A stretch of DNA of 64,000 bases from Panax quinquefolius. Its lineage: Eukaryota > Streptophyta > Magnoliopsida > Apiales > Araliaceae. The stretch covers positions 146,921,991 through 146,985,990 of the forward strand of contig CM035160.1 of the NCBI GenBank assembly GCA_020205615.1, in the 5' to 3' direction. Position 1 is the first letter of the stretch. Every line of letters starts with the position of its first letter. A model generated the notes under the pieces. It was not told the DNA's origin. It was given only the letters and a program-made list of their open reading frames with translations, and did not search any database. Position numbers and translations under genes: made by a program. This document shows, piece by piece, positions 22,768-35,693 of this stretch.

Positions 22768-25395
22768 CGTGACGCCCCCAAAATAGGTATACATCACCCA
22801 TTCCGAGTTGTCAATACATGGTACGTAAACAACTACAACTTTATTATTACAACAAGAAACTTTGAGTTTGAATACAAATATTATCTTCTAGACAATATCT
22901 ATACTCAAATAAATCCTCATCACATTTATTGATACATTATTTTACAAAAATGGTGAGGACTACTAAACAACTCTCTCTAGAACCTTCATTCCATACCCCA
23001 CTCTGCATCGCTTATATTCTCGCCTCCCGAGAAGAAAAATGGAACAAAAAGGAAAAGGGTGAGCTCAACTAGCCCAAAGAAGGATATTATGACTAAGATA
23101 ATATAAAACAAATTATCGTTAGTCTTCAACAGAAAAAATCTAATAGAATAAAATAGACAACAAATTTTAAATCAATATTCGCAATGAAATAATAATTCAT
23201 TAGAAGAGTTAAGTAGAGAATGCAAACTACTATCTTCTATGTATGAATTTAAAAGTTCATCGCTCATCTTTTATCCCTCGTAACATCAATCAATATACAT
23301 CTGAATCAAATATTCATCTTTTGCACTACAGCCAAAGATATTCATCACTTGGTCATGTTCATCTTAACACTGCTCATCTTTGCACTACTGGCCAAAGATA
23401 TTCTTCAAATCATTCATCTTTGCACTACAGGTGCCAAAGATATTCCATAATATTATCATTTAAGACCAAAGATGATGAAAATATTTTAAAGAAACGAATC
23501 CAAAGGAAACAAAATGACAATGATTAAGGATTAAGGATTCGTACTTTGTTTTATCCACGCCCAAAAATACCTTAAAATAATCACAGTGGTGTAAAATTCA
23601 AGAATGATCAAAACATGGATACAATCAAAGCTAGTATCCGTATAGATATTTTGACGAAAAAAGAAAATTTTTCATTTTAGATGAATAGTCAAAGTGTCGT
23701 ATACGTGAATAAGATCATCAAAAGATGAATAATGTCGATACGTGAATAATGCCAGTATACGTGAATAAGAATCTCAATACACAAAAAGTTCCAAATTTGA
23801 TAAAAACTTCAGATCAATATTTTAACATAATGATATTGAAGAAATAATATCATTACTGAAAAAATAATATCCCTTACCTCGAAAGACAAGATTTCTAATT
23901 GAAATACCTGATATATATAAAGTTATGACTTGAACTCAGACCGATAGCAATACTCAAAGTATACTCAAAATACTCACAAGAATACGCCGATAATATAGAG
24001 AGAAAAACTTCAGCTTCGGTGTGATTTTCAATTCTAACCCAAGACCCTATTTATAGGAAATTGCTTAGAACACCAAAGCAGAAAATTTAATAAAATATTA
24101 ATATATATTTATTAAATTCTTACGCACACTTTTTATCAACTGAATTCAGCATTCAACACAAGTAGCCCACCTCACAAAACTTTTAAAAAACGTTTTTGTA
24201 ATTAAAAATATTTTAAACTTCCAAAAATTAATTATTTCGGAGCTTCATAACTTCAATAATTCATAATAAATAGCCCTTTTATCAGAAAATTTGAATCTCG
24301 CCAATTTTTATAGGAAATTCAATTCTCTACAACTTTGCAGAAGAAAGTTTTTTCAAATTCCAAATGTAAATTGACCAAATCCACAAACCAAGCGATTTTA
24401 CAAAGCTATAATCAAATTTCAAATAATAAATGGGGTCCACCGACATGTTTAACATGTTTTAAACATTTATTGCAACAAAAATACTCTTCCTCCTCAGATA
24501 CTCATATATCCCACATTCGTTGTAAAATATCACCATTATTATATTATTAAAATATAATAATACATTTAAATGAATTATCTTATCGTAAAAAGATAAAATT
24601 TCAATTTTCAACAATTGTCACATTAAAATTTTTCTCCATCTATATCCACATAAAATCAATATTTTTCTCATCATATGAATCAATAATTAATTGTTCACAA
24701 ATAATATTACGTAATCGCAATATCGACAACCGTGCAGCTTCAGGAAGAGGGCTTTCCAATAAGAATTTCTCCTTCATCGCGCCAAGCAATTAGGTGACCA
24801 AACCTCTCCTTAGATGTAACTTTCTTGACATTACCAATAATGTTATCTAATAATATTATTCGGATAATATGAATTATTGCTTCGATAATAAAAATCTACC
24901 GTAATGACAATTATCAAAACAACAAAGAATATAAAATATCAACGCAAAGAATTATTAAATCAATAAAATATCGAATAAGAATTATCGTAACCATTATTGA
25001 GTAGTGCCTTCACGTAAGAATCAATAATTGGTGCAATACCGTAGTCGTGTTTTAACCACCGAGTATTTTAACAAGATAATCAGAATAACTACGTACATTT
25101 ATTTTTAAACAACTTATATTTGTCGCTTTCTTCATCCAATCGCTTTCAGTTATGGGACCCACACATGGGTCGCTACCGTCGCATTTAATATTCCCCGACA
25201 ATGATTTAATATTCCATGACCAAACGACCAAACGAATATTCCCCGACAACAATGAATATTTTATAACCACTTGCTTATTTTGAAATATTTGCGTATTTTA
25301 CCCTAACTATCCACATTAATCAAATCAACTCTTACTATTTCAAAATAATAAATAGAGAAAATTAAATTTCATTAATAATAAGTTGGGGTCTTACA
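22768..25395 (-). repeat. 5' LTR of Element 2 (2.6 kb)
   Basis: Plus strand CGTGACGCCCCC ... GGGGTCTTACA. It pairs with 6895-9489. The internal edge reads CGTGACG where the 3' LTR has TGTGACG. A TATAAATA on the minus strand lies at 24048-24055. TCATC follows at 25396-25400. Confidence 0.93.
24048..24055 (-). promoter_or_regulatory. Probable TATA box driving Element 2
   Basis: Minus-strand TATAAATA within CTATAAATAGGG in the 5' LTR, upstream of the primer-binding site and gag. It is the best candidate promoter for the gag-pol transcript. Confidence 0.68.
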
Positions 25396-27893
25396 TCATC
25401 ACGTGGGTACCTAGAGTTTTCATCTCCATCTCTATTATTTGTAAATTATACGAAATTAGTCTTTGACAATATCGTACTCAGTATTGTATATAATGCATCT
25501 TCTACTCAACACGCCGGCTACCACGTTCGCTTTTCCAGGATGGCAATGTCGTAACATGTCTTTGAAATGAGTCTCCTCTTGAGTTCTTCAAGCTCTTCCC
25601 ACATTCCTTGCTCCATTCAATTTTGTATCTCTACAGTCAAATGTGTTAATGGAATAGCGATTCGAGAATATCCTTCAACGAATCTCCGATAATAACCAAC
25701 TAAGCCTGAAAGCTACGTATTTCGATTACCGACTTAGGTTGTTCTCAATCGCACTCATATCCCAACCTTGGATAAAGACGTTACAATGACACCTATCGGT
25801 TTACTATCGCATCTAAAATGGTGTCCCCTACGAGAGAAGTCGGCTTCTTGCATTCCACAAAGGAAGTCACCGGATAAAGGCTCAGTACCAAATTCTATAG
25901 TTGAATTTTTAACTCCTGAAGTTCAATATGAGCCATTTGATATGAGATTTTAGAAATGAGTTTTGTACCGGGTTCAAAGTCGATACAAAATTTAATATTA
26001 GGCTTTAGAAGTAAGCCAAGAAATTCTTCAGGAAATACGTCAGGAAAAATTAATAACAACAGGAATATTATTCAAATCTGACGTGTCTTTATTCAAATCC
26101 ATAACATGGACTAAGAACTTGACATCCGTAATAAACGAATGACTTCATGGCTTGATATGAAAATGTTTGACTACAATGGTTTGATTGCTTGAATTCGAAT
26201 AACAGGTTGCTTAGGAATATGAAAACTAATAACCTTACGAAAGTAATCAATTTCGCATGATGAGTAGTTAACCTTAAAATCACATCAAAAGCAAATATCT
26301 CTATAGAAATAAGGTTAACAGGTAATGTGATAGTGCCAACTCAATCAAGCAAGATTTCTAAACAACGGATGTAATGAAAGTTTCTCCTAACAGAGTCTCC
26401 ATAAATAGGTCAAAATCTAATTTCTCCGTAGTCAAGTTCAAACGCTGAGCGCAAGCAAGAGAGATAAAAGAATGGGTAGAACCCCAGATTCTAGTAAGGT
26501 ATAAACTTCGCAAAATTTCTAATTAACTAACCTGCTAACCGTTCGGGTTCTCGCATTTTGACCGAAGTCACGACAAACGCTTCTTCGAGAACCGCTTGAC
26601 TTTGATTTTTCTCGGGACACCTTTTGAGTCACCATTCCCTACCGGATCGGGTTTCGATACTGCATAACTCGAGCGATATGTCCTTCTTTTCCACAATTAT
26701 AGCATACCTTAAACTGTTGTGGGCGGTTTGATATATCCCTCTTTCCCAGATTTGTAACATACTGACCGGTGGTCTTTCTCCTCCTTGGAACCAGTTGACG
26801 TCTTTACATGGTCGTTGTTGAATCTCCTCTTTTAAAATCTCCTCCCGACTCGCTTCTTCTATTTTCATGGCCACGATTACCACCAAAGTGGTTACCGCTT
26901 TGTCCGTATTCTTCTTTCTCCACCGCTTATCGTTATTCGATGACCGCTATCTTCTGGTATGATCCTCGGTTATGGTCCCTCGGTTGAACGTATTTCGTTA
27001 TCTCGCCTAATAACTCGAGCCTGCTGACAACATCTGAATAAAGAGAAAATTTATGAGAAATGAGATACCGACGTATGTCGGGTTTCAAACCTCTCGAAAC
27101 ATCCGCCACATCGCTCCTCATTCTCCACCAAATGAGGTGCAAACTCGATAACTCCGCTAACCGCCTCGTCTTTGGGGCGCGGTCATGTTATTCTACTCCG
27201 CCTAATAAACTCCACTTCCTTCATATGACGAATACTTTCGGGAAAGTACTTGTCATTGAATCGCTTCTCAAACGCTCTCACGACATCGCCGAAAAGGTTG
27301 GATGGAGGCAACTTCATGATTCCCACCAATGTCTGCCTCGTTCTTAACATAAAAGTAGCGAATGGAACTTTCTGTTCTCCGCATCCCAAGACATCGAATA
27401 TCTTGGTAATTTGTTTGACCCACGCCTCTCGCCTTTAATCGGATCCGGCTTTCCCCGCAATTTTGGTGGTCCCAACTTCGAATCGCTGCTTGGTTGTGAC
27501 CACCCATGAATTATTATCATTTCCTCCTCAGATTTTGAACACGAGTCTCCCTCAAATCGATTTTGCATGAACTAAAAAAGCTTCTAAACATCCCCTCGCT
27601 CATCATCTCGCTCGATTGGTGTTATTCACGGAGGTACATTGCCACTGTTGCACGCTTCTCCTCGTTGGTAAAAGACAGGCATCTCCACGGTCTCATTTAC
27701 TCCATTGTTAATATTCTCAATCGACATTCTCAAATCCGCCATAAAACAAGGGTTAATTAAGGAAATCAATATATCACATAATATCCCAATATACTTAACC
27801 AACTAACAAATAAGCTTAGGTAAGACACACTAGCGAAGGATTTACTCGCCTCTCCCTCCTAGTTCTATTCCCCATCTCCGCCAAAGATCATAT
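25396..27893 (-). pseudogene. gag: Element 1 gag to RNase H remnants, mosaic
   Basis: Minus-strand homology to Element 2 reads from right to left. Gag capsid is at 27740-26900 (KVPFATFMLRTRQTL, YFPESIRHMKEVEF, LKPDIRRYLISHKFSLY). Knuckles are at 26800-26670. Protease is at 26560-26085, with a SCEVYTL-like relic, then KIDC-like and RKVV-like stretches. The reverse-transcriptase N-terminus is at 26075-25890. After that, about 130 bp (25756-25890) match not Element 2 but the interior of the non-autonomous elements (52770-52900). The remainder (25750-25401) returns to reverse transcriptase thumb and RNase H edges, with the catalytic parts missing. All frames are broken. Confidence 0.85.
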
Positions 27894-27912
27894 CCTAAAG
27901 CTCGATACCAAC
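27894..27912 (-). other. Primer-binding site of Element 1
   Basis: The minus strand reads TTGGTATCGAGCTTTAGG next to the 5' LTR, with one extra T compared with the other copies. Confidence 0.82.
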
Positions 27913-27913
27913 C

Positions 27914-30728
27914 GTGACGCCCCCAAAATAGGTCCATTCCATCCAACCCATTCTCGAGTCGCCAAATACATGGTACGTAAATAACTACAACTTTATTAAT
28001 ACATTTGTCGTGCAAAATACGACAACATATATCTTAATGAGTTTAAATACAATTATTGTCTTCTAGACAATATACATACCAAATAAATCATCATCACAAT
28101 TATTTATACATTATATTACAAAATGGTGAGGACTACTAAACAACTCTCTATAACCATCATTCCATACCCCGACTCATACTCGCTACATTCTCGCCTCCTC
28201 GAGAAGAAAAATAGAACAAAAAAGGAAAAGGGTGAGCTCAATTAGCCCAAAGAAGAATATTATGACTAAGATAATATACAATAAATTATCGTTAGTCTCC
28301 AACAGGAAAAATCTAATAGAATACAATAGACAACCGGTTTTAAATCAATCTTCGCAATGAAATAATAATTCATTAGAAGAGTTAAGTAGAGAATACAAAC
28401 TACTATCTTCTTCTGTATGAATTTAAAAGTTCATCGTCGATATTTTATCCTCCGTAACATCAATCAATATATATCTGAATCAAATATTCATCTTTGCACT
28501 ACAGCCAAAGATATTCATCACCGTCATGTTCATCTAAACACCTATTCATCTTTTGCACTACGGGTCAAAGATATTAATCGATTAGTCATGTTCATCTCAA
28601 CACTGCTCATCTTTGTACTTACGGCCAAAGATAGTCATCAAGAAATCATTCATCTTTTGCTACTGGCCAAAGATATTCATGAAGATTCATCATTTAGGAC
28701 CGAGGATGATGAAAAATATTTTAAAGGAAACGAATCCAAAGGAAACAAAAGAACAATATTAAGGATTAGTATTTTAAACAATCCAAGTTCAAAAATACTT
28801 CATAAGTAATCGAGTGGAGTAAAATTCAAGAATGATCAAAACATGGATACAATCAAAGCTAGTATCCATAGTAGATATTTTGACAAAAAAAGAAGAAATT
28901 TCATTTTTCTAGGTGAATAGTGCGATGATTCGTGAATAAAGTCAGAGTATCGTGAATAATGTCGATATCGTGAATAGTAACTCCGACACCAAAAAGATAA
29001 AAATTTCACAAAAAACATCATCACGCTTCATGAATAGTACTTGAATAGTAACTCGTGAATAAGAACTCATGAATAAGAAACTCATAAATAGTAATCCCGA
29101 CATGAAAAAGTTCTAAATTTGATAAAAAGTTCCAAACAATATTTCAAAGATAATGATATTGAAGAAATAATATCATTTTCGAATAAAATAACATCCTTAC
29201 CTCGAAAGACAGTACTTCTAGTTAAAACACCGGATATAGGCTATGACTTGAACTTGCACCGTATAACAATACTCAAAGTATACTCAAAATACTCACAAGA
29301 ATATGCTCGATAATATAGAGAGAAAACTTGAGCTTCGTGTGATTTTCAATTCTAACCTAAGCATCCTATTTATAGGAAATTGCTTGGAACACCAAAGCAG
29401 AAAATATAATATAATATATTATGAATAATAAATTTTCCTACGCCTCTTTGGAAATCAGCTCCTAACATTTCCCATATGCCAACCTTCTAGAAAAAGTAAT
29501 AAAAAAATGTTTTTCATAAAATAAATAATTAAAACTTACAAAAATCAATTATTTGAACTTGAACTTTAATAATTCACAATAAATAGCCCTTTTGCCGAAA
29601 ATTCAAATCTTATGAGTTTTATAGGAAATTCAATTCTCTACAACTTTGCGGAAGAAAGTTTTTCCAAAGTCCAAATGTAAATTAACCGAAATCCACAAAC
29701 AAGGCGATTTTAGAGCTATAATCAAATTTCAATAAGAAATAGGTCTACCGACACACAAAATCTGCTTTTAATATTTATTGCAACAAAATACTCTTTTTCC
29801 TCGTATACTCATATATCCCACATTCATTGTAAAATATCACCATTATTATATTATTAAAATATAATAATATATTTAAATGAATTATTTTATCGTAAAAAGA
29901 TAAAATTTTAATTTTCAACAATTGTCACTTTAAAATTTTTCTCCATCTATATCCACATAAAATCAATATTTTCCTCATCATATAAATCAATAATTAATTA
30001 TTCACAAATAATATTACGAGAATCATGATCTTGGCAACCGTGTAGCTACTGTGAAAGAGGGGGCTTCCAATAAGGATCTCTCACTACTTGCCAGCCTTAA
30101 TTAGGTGACCAAACCTCTCCTGAGATGTAACTTTCTAGACATTTCCAATAATGTTTTCTAATAATATTATTCGAGATAATATGAATTATTGCTTCGATAA
30201 TGGAAAATACTTGTGTAATGACAATTTATTGAAACAACAAGAATATAAAATATCAATGCAAAAGAATTATTGAATCAATAAAATAAAATATTTGAGCGAA
30301 TTATTCAGTAACAATTATTGAGTAGTGCCTTCTTACGTAAGAATCAATAATTGGTGCAATACCGGTGCGCTTTCTTGCTTCAACAACGCGTATTAGTGTG
30401 TTTTAACCAATTGGGTATTCCAACAATGATAATTAGCAGTAATAACTACGCCAGATTATTTATAAACAACTTATATTTGTCGCTTTCTTCATCCAATTGC
30501 TTTTCACATTATGGGGCCCACAAAATCTATCGCATATTTAATATTCGAATATTCCACCAACAAACGAATATTCCCATATGATAATGAATATTTTATAACC
30601 ACTTGTTTATTCGAAATATTTGTGTATTTTATCCATAACTATCCACATTAATCAAATCAACCCTTACTATTTCAAAATAATAAATAGAGGAAAATAAATT
30701 TTATTTATTAATAATTTGGGGTCTTACA
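27914..30728 (-). repeat. 5' LTR of Element 1 (2.8 kb)
   Basis: Plus strand CGTGACGCCCCC...GGGGTCTTACA. It shares with 3605-6358 features that separate them from the Element 2 LTRs, for example GGTCCATTCCATC.AACCCATTCTCGA near the edge and ACATTTGTCGTGCAAAATACGAC. The two are therefore the pair of one insertion. Minus-strand TATAAATA at 29367-29374. Confidence 0.92.
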
Positions 30729-32176
30729 ACTATCATCTGGACCGTCACAACGTTCTCCGACTAGTCCCGGCTACGTTCTCATTTCCTGAAGAGAACAGTG
30801 AAAGAAGGGGTGAGTTCAACTAGCCCAGTAAGAAATATTATGACTAAGATAATGCAGAATAAATTATCATTAGTCTTCAACAATGCTAAACTGATAAAAT
30901 ACAATAGACATCAAGTTTAACTACAGCGGAACATGTAATCTATTAAAAGAGTCAAGTAGAGAATAAAATCTACTATCTTTTATGATTTAAAAAGTTTTAC
31001 ATCACTTTTATCGCTGGGACTCAGCTTAATAAATAATCCACATCATCCCACGCACTTTCTACCAAGGATATTCATTAGTATCACAACCACAAATTATCCA
31101 TGCACTACGGGCCAAGGATATTCGTGTATTCATCAATGGTCATGATCATGCCAACAACTATCCATCAATGCACTACGGGCCAATGAGGACTTTTACCACA
31201 TCATTTGTAACATTACAGTCATGATTACATCGAATAATCCCTGGTCATAATCATACCAAGTCCATCTATGCACTACAGGCCATAGATGACTTTCAACAAA
31301 ATATAAACATGAGGATGATGACAATGATATAAGAATTAAATAAAACAAGTTCAAGAATTAATTTATCCAGGAACTAATAACGTCCAAATTGTCAACATGA
31401 TACTTCTTTGTAGAGTAAAATTTAAGAATGCTTAGAAGAATATTTCCATGAAAGATACTGGATGAAGTACAAATATCAATGATATTCCACTAATTTCATG
31501 GAGTATAGAAGTCAAAACTTTAACCAACTGAGTATAATAAAGAATGGAATAACAAAAGAAATCACCATGCATGCGGTACTTCAGATGAGACAAAGTTATT
31601 CAACGAAACAATAAATAATGGAACCAGTCGGGCATAATATAACGCACCGGCGGGATATTCAAATGTAATAATAAAGAATGGAATAACAATGAAATCACCA
31701 TGCATGCGGTATTGCAGATGTATGCAGTTATTCCAATGAATAATAAATAATGAAATTGTGTCCCATGTAAACGCATGAACATGTGATATTCCAATGAATA
31801 ATAAAGAATGGAATAACAATGAATTTCACCATGTATGCGGTATTGATGATGACGGAGTTATTCAATGAGAATAATAAATAATGGAATAATGTAAGAATTT
31901 CACCAAGTATAGGGTAGCCTGCATATCTGAGTTATTCAACAGAATAATAAAGACCTAATAACGAAGTTCTCTTCATGAATATGAAAAAAATAATACCCTT
32001 TACCTTATAAAGAAGAGTACTTGACGGTAGGGCGTGGATATACTTGAAGAAACTTGCACTACGCTCAAAGCTTTCTTAAACGCTAAAAGAAATACGCCAA
32101 GATAGAAGAATAATTCTCTTTACGCTTTCTCTCTCTTCAGTTTGAATTCGTAAGAAATAATGAAGGAATGAGCTTT

Positions 32177-32184
32177 TATTTATA
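32177..32184 (-). promoter_or_regulatory. TATA box, first promoter copy of the solo LTR
   Basis: Minus-strand TATAAATA with the same surroundings as the promoter of the 2.4 kb LTR family (GGAATGAGCTT.TATTTATAG on the plus strand). Confidence 0.6.
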
Positions 32185-32957
32185 GAAGAATGGATTATAT
32201 ATAAACCAATCCATGAACGGTCCGGATCGATTTACTTTAAACGAGACGGTCCGTATTGGTTTACAATAAAATATAATATATTCTATTTATAATCTAATAA
32301 AACGAATAACTTTTAAAAAGATTTTACTACGCAAACACTATGCGAGCACTATGCAAACACTATGCATAATAAAATATAATATATTCTAATTATTGTCTAA
32401 TAAAACGAATAACTTTATAAAAGTATTCTGCTTTTATATAAAAAGATTTTACTATTAGCCTAATAAAACGAATAACTTTATAAAAGCGCATGCGATGGGA
32501 TATTCCAATGTAATAATAAAGATTTTAACCAGTCCCAAGAAAAGCGCATGAGCATGTGATATTCCAAATGAATAATAAAGAATGGAATAACAACATGTAA
32601 TTTCACCATGTATGTGGTACTTCACATGGCATGGTTATTCCAATGTAATAATAAATAATGGAATAATGTAAGAATTTCACCAAGTATAGGGTAGCATGAG
32701 ATCTGAGTTATTCTAATAGAATAATAAAGACCGGAATAATGAAGTTCTCTTCATGAATATGAAAAAAAAAAGTAATACCCTTACCTTATAAAGAAGAGTA
32801 CTCTACCGGTAGGATGGGGATATAATTGAAGAAACTTGCACTACGCTCAAAGCTTTCTTAAACGCTAAAGAAATACGCCAAGATAGAAGAATAATTCTCT
32901 ACGCTTCCCTCTGTAGAGTTTCTTGAATTCGTAAGAAATAATGAAGGAATGAGCTTC

Positions 32958-32965
32958 TATTTATA
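32958..32965 (-). promoter_or_regulatory. TATA box, second promoter copy of the solo LTR
   Basis: Minus-strand TATAAATA, about 781 bp from the first and in the same context. Confidence 0.6.
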
Positions 32966-34003
32966 GAAGAATGGACTATATAAGAACTAATCCATGAACT
33001 AGCCTAGATCGATTTACTTTGAACAGACGGTCAGTATTGGTTTATAATAAAATATAATATATTCTATTTATAATCTAATAAAACGAATAACTTTTAAAAA
33101 GATTTTACTATGCAAACACTATCAGTACTATGTCGAAACACTATGCGTAATAAAATATAATATATTTTAATTATTATCTAATAAAACAAATAACTTTATA
33201 AAAGTATTTTGTTTTATATAAAAAGATTTTACTTATTAGCCTAATAAAACGAATAACTTTATAAAAGTATTCTCGCTTTTATATAAAAAACTTTTCTGCT
33301 TTTATTACATTAATAATACTAATAAAACAAAAACTTCATCATCATTATTATTATTCACATTATTAATCGACTGTGTCATTCCCGAGTGAAAGAGGGGCTT
33401 TCCAATAAGGATTTCTCCCTATCATGGCGCGCAATTAGGTGACCAAACCTCTCCTCGCGTAACTTCTAGACATCGTTAATAATGCAAATAATAATATTAA
33501 TAACTTCGTCATCTCAATTATAAAATATCAACAATAATTGAATAAATTAACGTGAGATACTATCAACAATTCTTCAAGCAATAATTGAACAAAACCGAGT
33601 GACTTCTCACGTAAGCATCAATAATCAATATCGTGCGCTACTATGCAACCACGCCAGATTCTCGCATTTTTAACACCGTGTGTTTCAAAAGCTTAACAGT
33701 AAAACTTCCGCCGTTATTTTTATAAAAATATTTTTGTCATTTTTTCAATCCGACAATAATTCCGTTGTGGGATCCACCAATGATTGTGTCGTCGTACGAA
33801 TATTCCCCGACCAATCGAATATTATATAACAACTTGAGTACTTTGCAAAATTTATAAATATTACCCACAACTATAACATTATATCAAATTTATTCTATAA
33901 TATTCAAAAATGATATTTATAGAAAATACATTTTTATTCATAAAAATTAGGGTCTTACAGCCCCCGCCTGACATGTGAGGCTCATAAATATGCATAAGTT
34001 TTC

Positions 34004-34065
<62 letters not shown>
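34004..34065. repeat. (GT)n(AT)n microsatellite
   Basis: A GT dinucleotide run turns into a long AT run just before the inverted-repeat element at 34080. Confidence 0.95.
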
Positions 34066-34071
<6 letters not shown>

Positions 34072-34079
34072 AATTATGA

Positions 34080-34349
34080 GGGATAAATAACGTTTTGATC
34101 ATTGTCTTTGAGGTCCGGTTTTTATTGTGGTTCTTTGAAATTTTTTTGTTACAATCGAATAATCGTATTTCAAAACTTACAAAATGGTCATTCAGATTCG
34201 ATTTTTAGTTCAAAAAGCAGACGGAATCTTGGTTGTATGAAGTTGACTCCATTTTTTTTTTCACGTGGAGCCTGAAAAAAAATGACGGCATATTATTATA
34301 GCACAAACCAACAAAATTATTAACTACTTCACCTAAACAATTCCAAAAC

Positions 34350-34383
<34 letters not shown>

Positions 34384-34675
34384 TACTATTAATAGTAATA
34401 ATTTTAAAATAATAATTTTAATAATAATAATAGTATTACTAATAATTTTAAATAATAATAATAATTTTTAAATAATAATAATAATTTCTTTTTATTTTAT
34501 TTTAATGGGGAATAAAAATAATTTGTCAAATTTACCCTTTACTCAAATAATTTAAATTAATAAAATAATAAAAAATATTTTTTTAAATACAATTATTCTT
34601 AATATCTATGATATTAAGAATATTCTTAATATCTCATAGATATTAAGAATAATTGTATCATAATAATAATTTTAA

Positions 34676-34750
<75 letters not shown>

Positions 34751-35382
34751 ATTAAGAATAATAATACTAATTTCAAAATAATAATAATAATAATAATAAT
34801 AATAATTTTAATTAATAAAAATAATAATTACAAAATAATAATAATAATTTCACAATAATAATTTACTATCCGTCTATTTCACAATATTATTATTACAATT
34901 ACTATTATTTTATACCATTTGGAATCCAAGGGTCAAAGTCACGCTTTTAGTTTCCTGGATCTAAAATATTTTCAGTATCTCATTCGTCATTTTTTATTAC
35001 AAAAAGGAGTTTTATTTATGTTAATGTTAATATTAATATAAAATATAAATTATATAAATTATAGTAATAATTATAATAATAATTTTAAAAATTTAAAATT
35101 TAAAATATATATATATATAAATTATAAAAATATTTTTATATGAAGTGATGTGTACTTAAAAAAATATTTTATTATTTTATTAATTTAAATTATTTGAGTA
35201 AGGGTAAATTTGACAAATCATTTTTTATTCTCCATTAAAATAAAATAAAAAGAAATTATTATTATTATTTAAAAATTATTATTATTATTATTTAAAAATT
35301 ATTAGTAATACTATTATTATTATTAAAAATTATTATTTTAAAATTATTACTATTAATAGTATTTTATTATTATTATTTTAAA

Positions 35383-35413
<31 letters not shown>

Positions 35414-35683
35414 GTTTTGGAATTGTTTAGGTGAAGTAGTTAATAGTTTTGTTGGTTTGTGCTATAATAATCTGTCTGCTTGCCTTTTTTGTGCTCTACA
35501 TAAGCAAAAAAATGGAGTCAACTTGCACAGTCAACATTCCGTCCGTTTTTTGGACGGAAAATTGAACAAAATGACCATTTTGTAAGTTTTTGAAAGTATA
35601 GTTATTCGATTGTAACAAAAAAAGTTTTGATAACCACAATAAAAACTGAACCTCAGTACATTGACCAAAACTTTATTTATCCC
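34080..35683. mobile_element. Long-terminal-inverted-repeat element, MULE or foldback type, 1.6 kb
   Basis: Left end GGGATAAATAACGTTTTGATC and right end complement GGGATAAATAAAGTTTTGGTC are inverted repeats. Pairing continues through about 700 bp of each arm, including CTTACAAAATGGTCATT and AGTTGACTCC. A 10-bp direct repeat ATAATTATGA flanks it (34070-34079 and 35684-35693), a length seen with Mutator-like elements (9-11 bp). The inner arms are TAA / TTA trinucleotide arrays (34340-34860 and 35240-35420) around a small unpaired centre near 34900-35000. No transposase frame is seen. Confidence 0.87.
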
Positions 35684-35693
35684 ATAATTATGA

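Larger units (their letters stand above)
6895..25395 (-). mobile_element. Element 2: full-length Ty3/gypsy (Tekay/Del-like) retrotransposon interrupted by a non-autonomous LTR element
   Basis: The minus-strand order is 5' LTR 25395-22768, primer-binding site 22766-22750, gag start 22740-22033, insertion 22032-13551, then rest of gag, protease, reverse transcriptase, RNase H, integrase and chromo-like tail from 13550 to 9503, polypurine tract, 3' LTR 9489-6895. A perfect TCATC duplication is at 6890-6894 and 25396-25400. Without the insertion the element is about 10 kb. The two LTRs are nearly identical by eye apart from small differences at CG and CAG/CTG sites, suggesting a fairly recent insertion. 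The domain order and the integrase motif GRKCRSPICWDEVGE place it in the chromovirus-related Tekay/Del branch. Confidence 0.94.
3605..30728 (-). mobile_element. Element 1: Ty3/gypsy (Tekay/Del-like) LTR retrotransposon, nested and internally deleted
   Basis: The order on the minus strand is 5' LTR (30728-27914), primer-binding site, gag to RNase H remnants (27893-25396), integrase tail (6894-6359), 3' LTR (6358-3605). Element 2 sits in the middle. Without the insertion it is about 8.6 kb. The flanks ACTTAT (before 3605) and ACTAT (30729-30733) are the target duplication with one base of disagreement. Compared with Element 2 it lacks the integrase core, most of RNase H and the central reverse transcriptase, so it cannot be autonomous. 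Its host site is the interior of another LTR. Confidence 0.9.
31771..33300 (-). repeat. ~773-bp tandem duplication inside the outer solo LTR, with two promoters
   Basis: The stretch from GCATGAACATGTGATATTCC (31773) recurs from GCGCATGAGCATGTGATATTCC (32544). Both copies contain ACCTTATAAAGAAGAGTA, GAAACTTGCACTACGCTCAA, GCCAAGATAGAAGAATAATT and TTTATAGAAGAATGGA in the same order. Each copy holds a minus-strand TATAAATA (32177-32184 and 32958-32965). Confidence 0.85.
30729..33959 (-). mobile_element. Outer solo LTR (third LTR type), right fragment
   Basis: Continues the LTR begun at 3392-3604 and ends GGGTCTTACA followed by GCCCC (33960-33964), identical to 3387-3391. No primer-binding site, polypurine tract or internal coding sequence lies beside it, so it is a solo LTR made by recombination between two LTRs. 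It resembles the LTRs of the non-autonomous family in plan and is longer (about 3.4 kb in all). The extra length is a tandem duplication of about 770 bp including the promoter. Confidence 0.9.
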
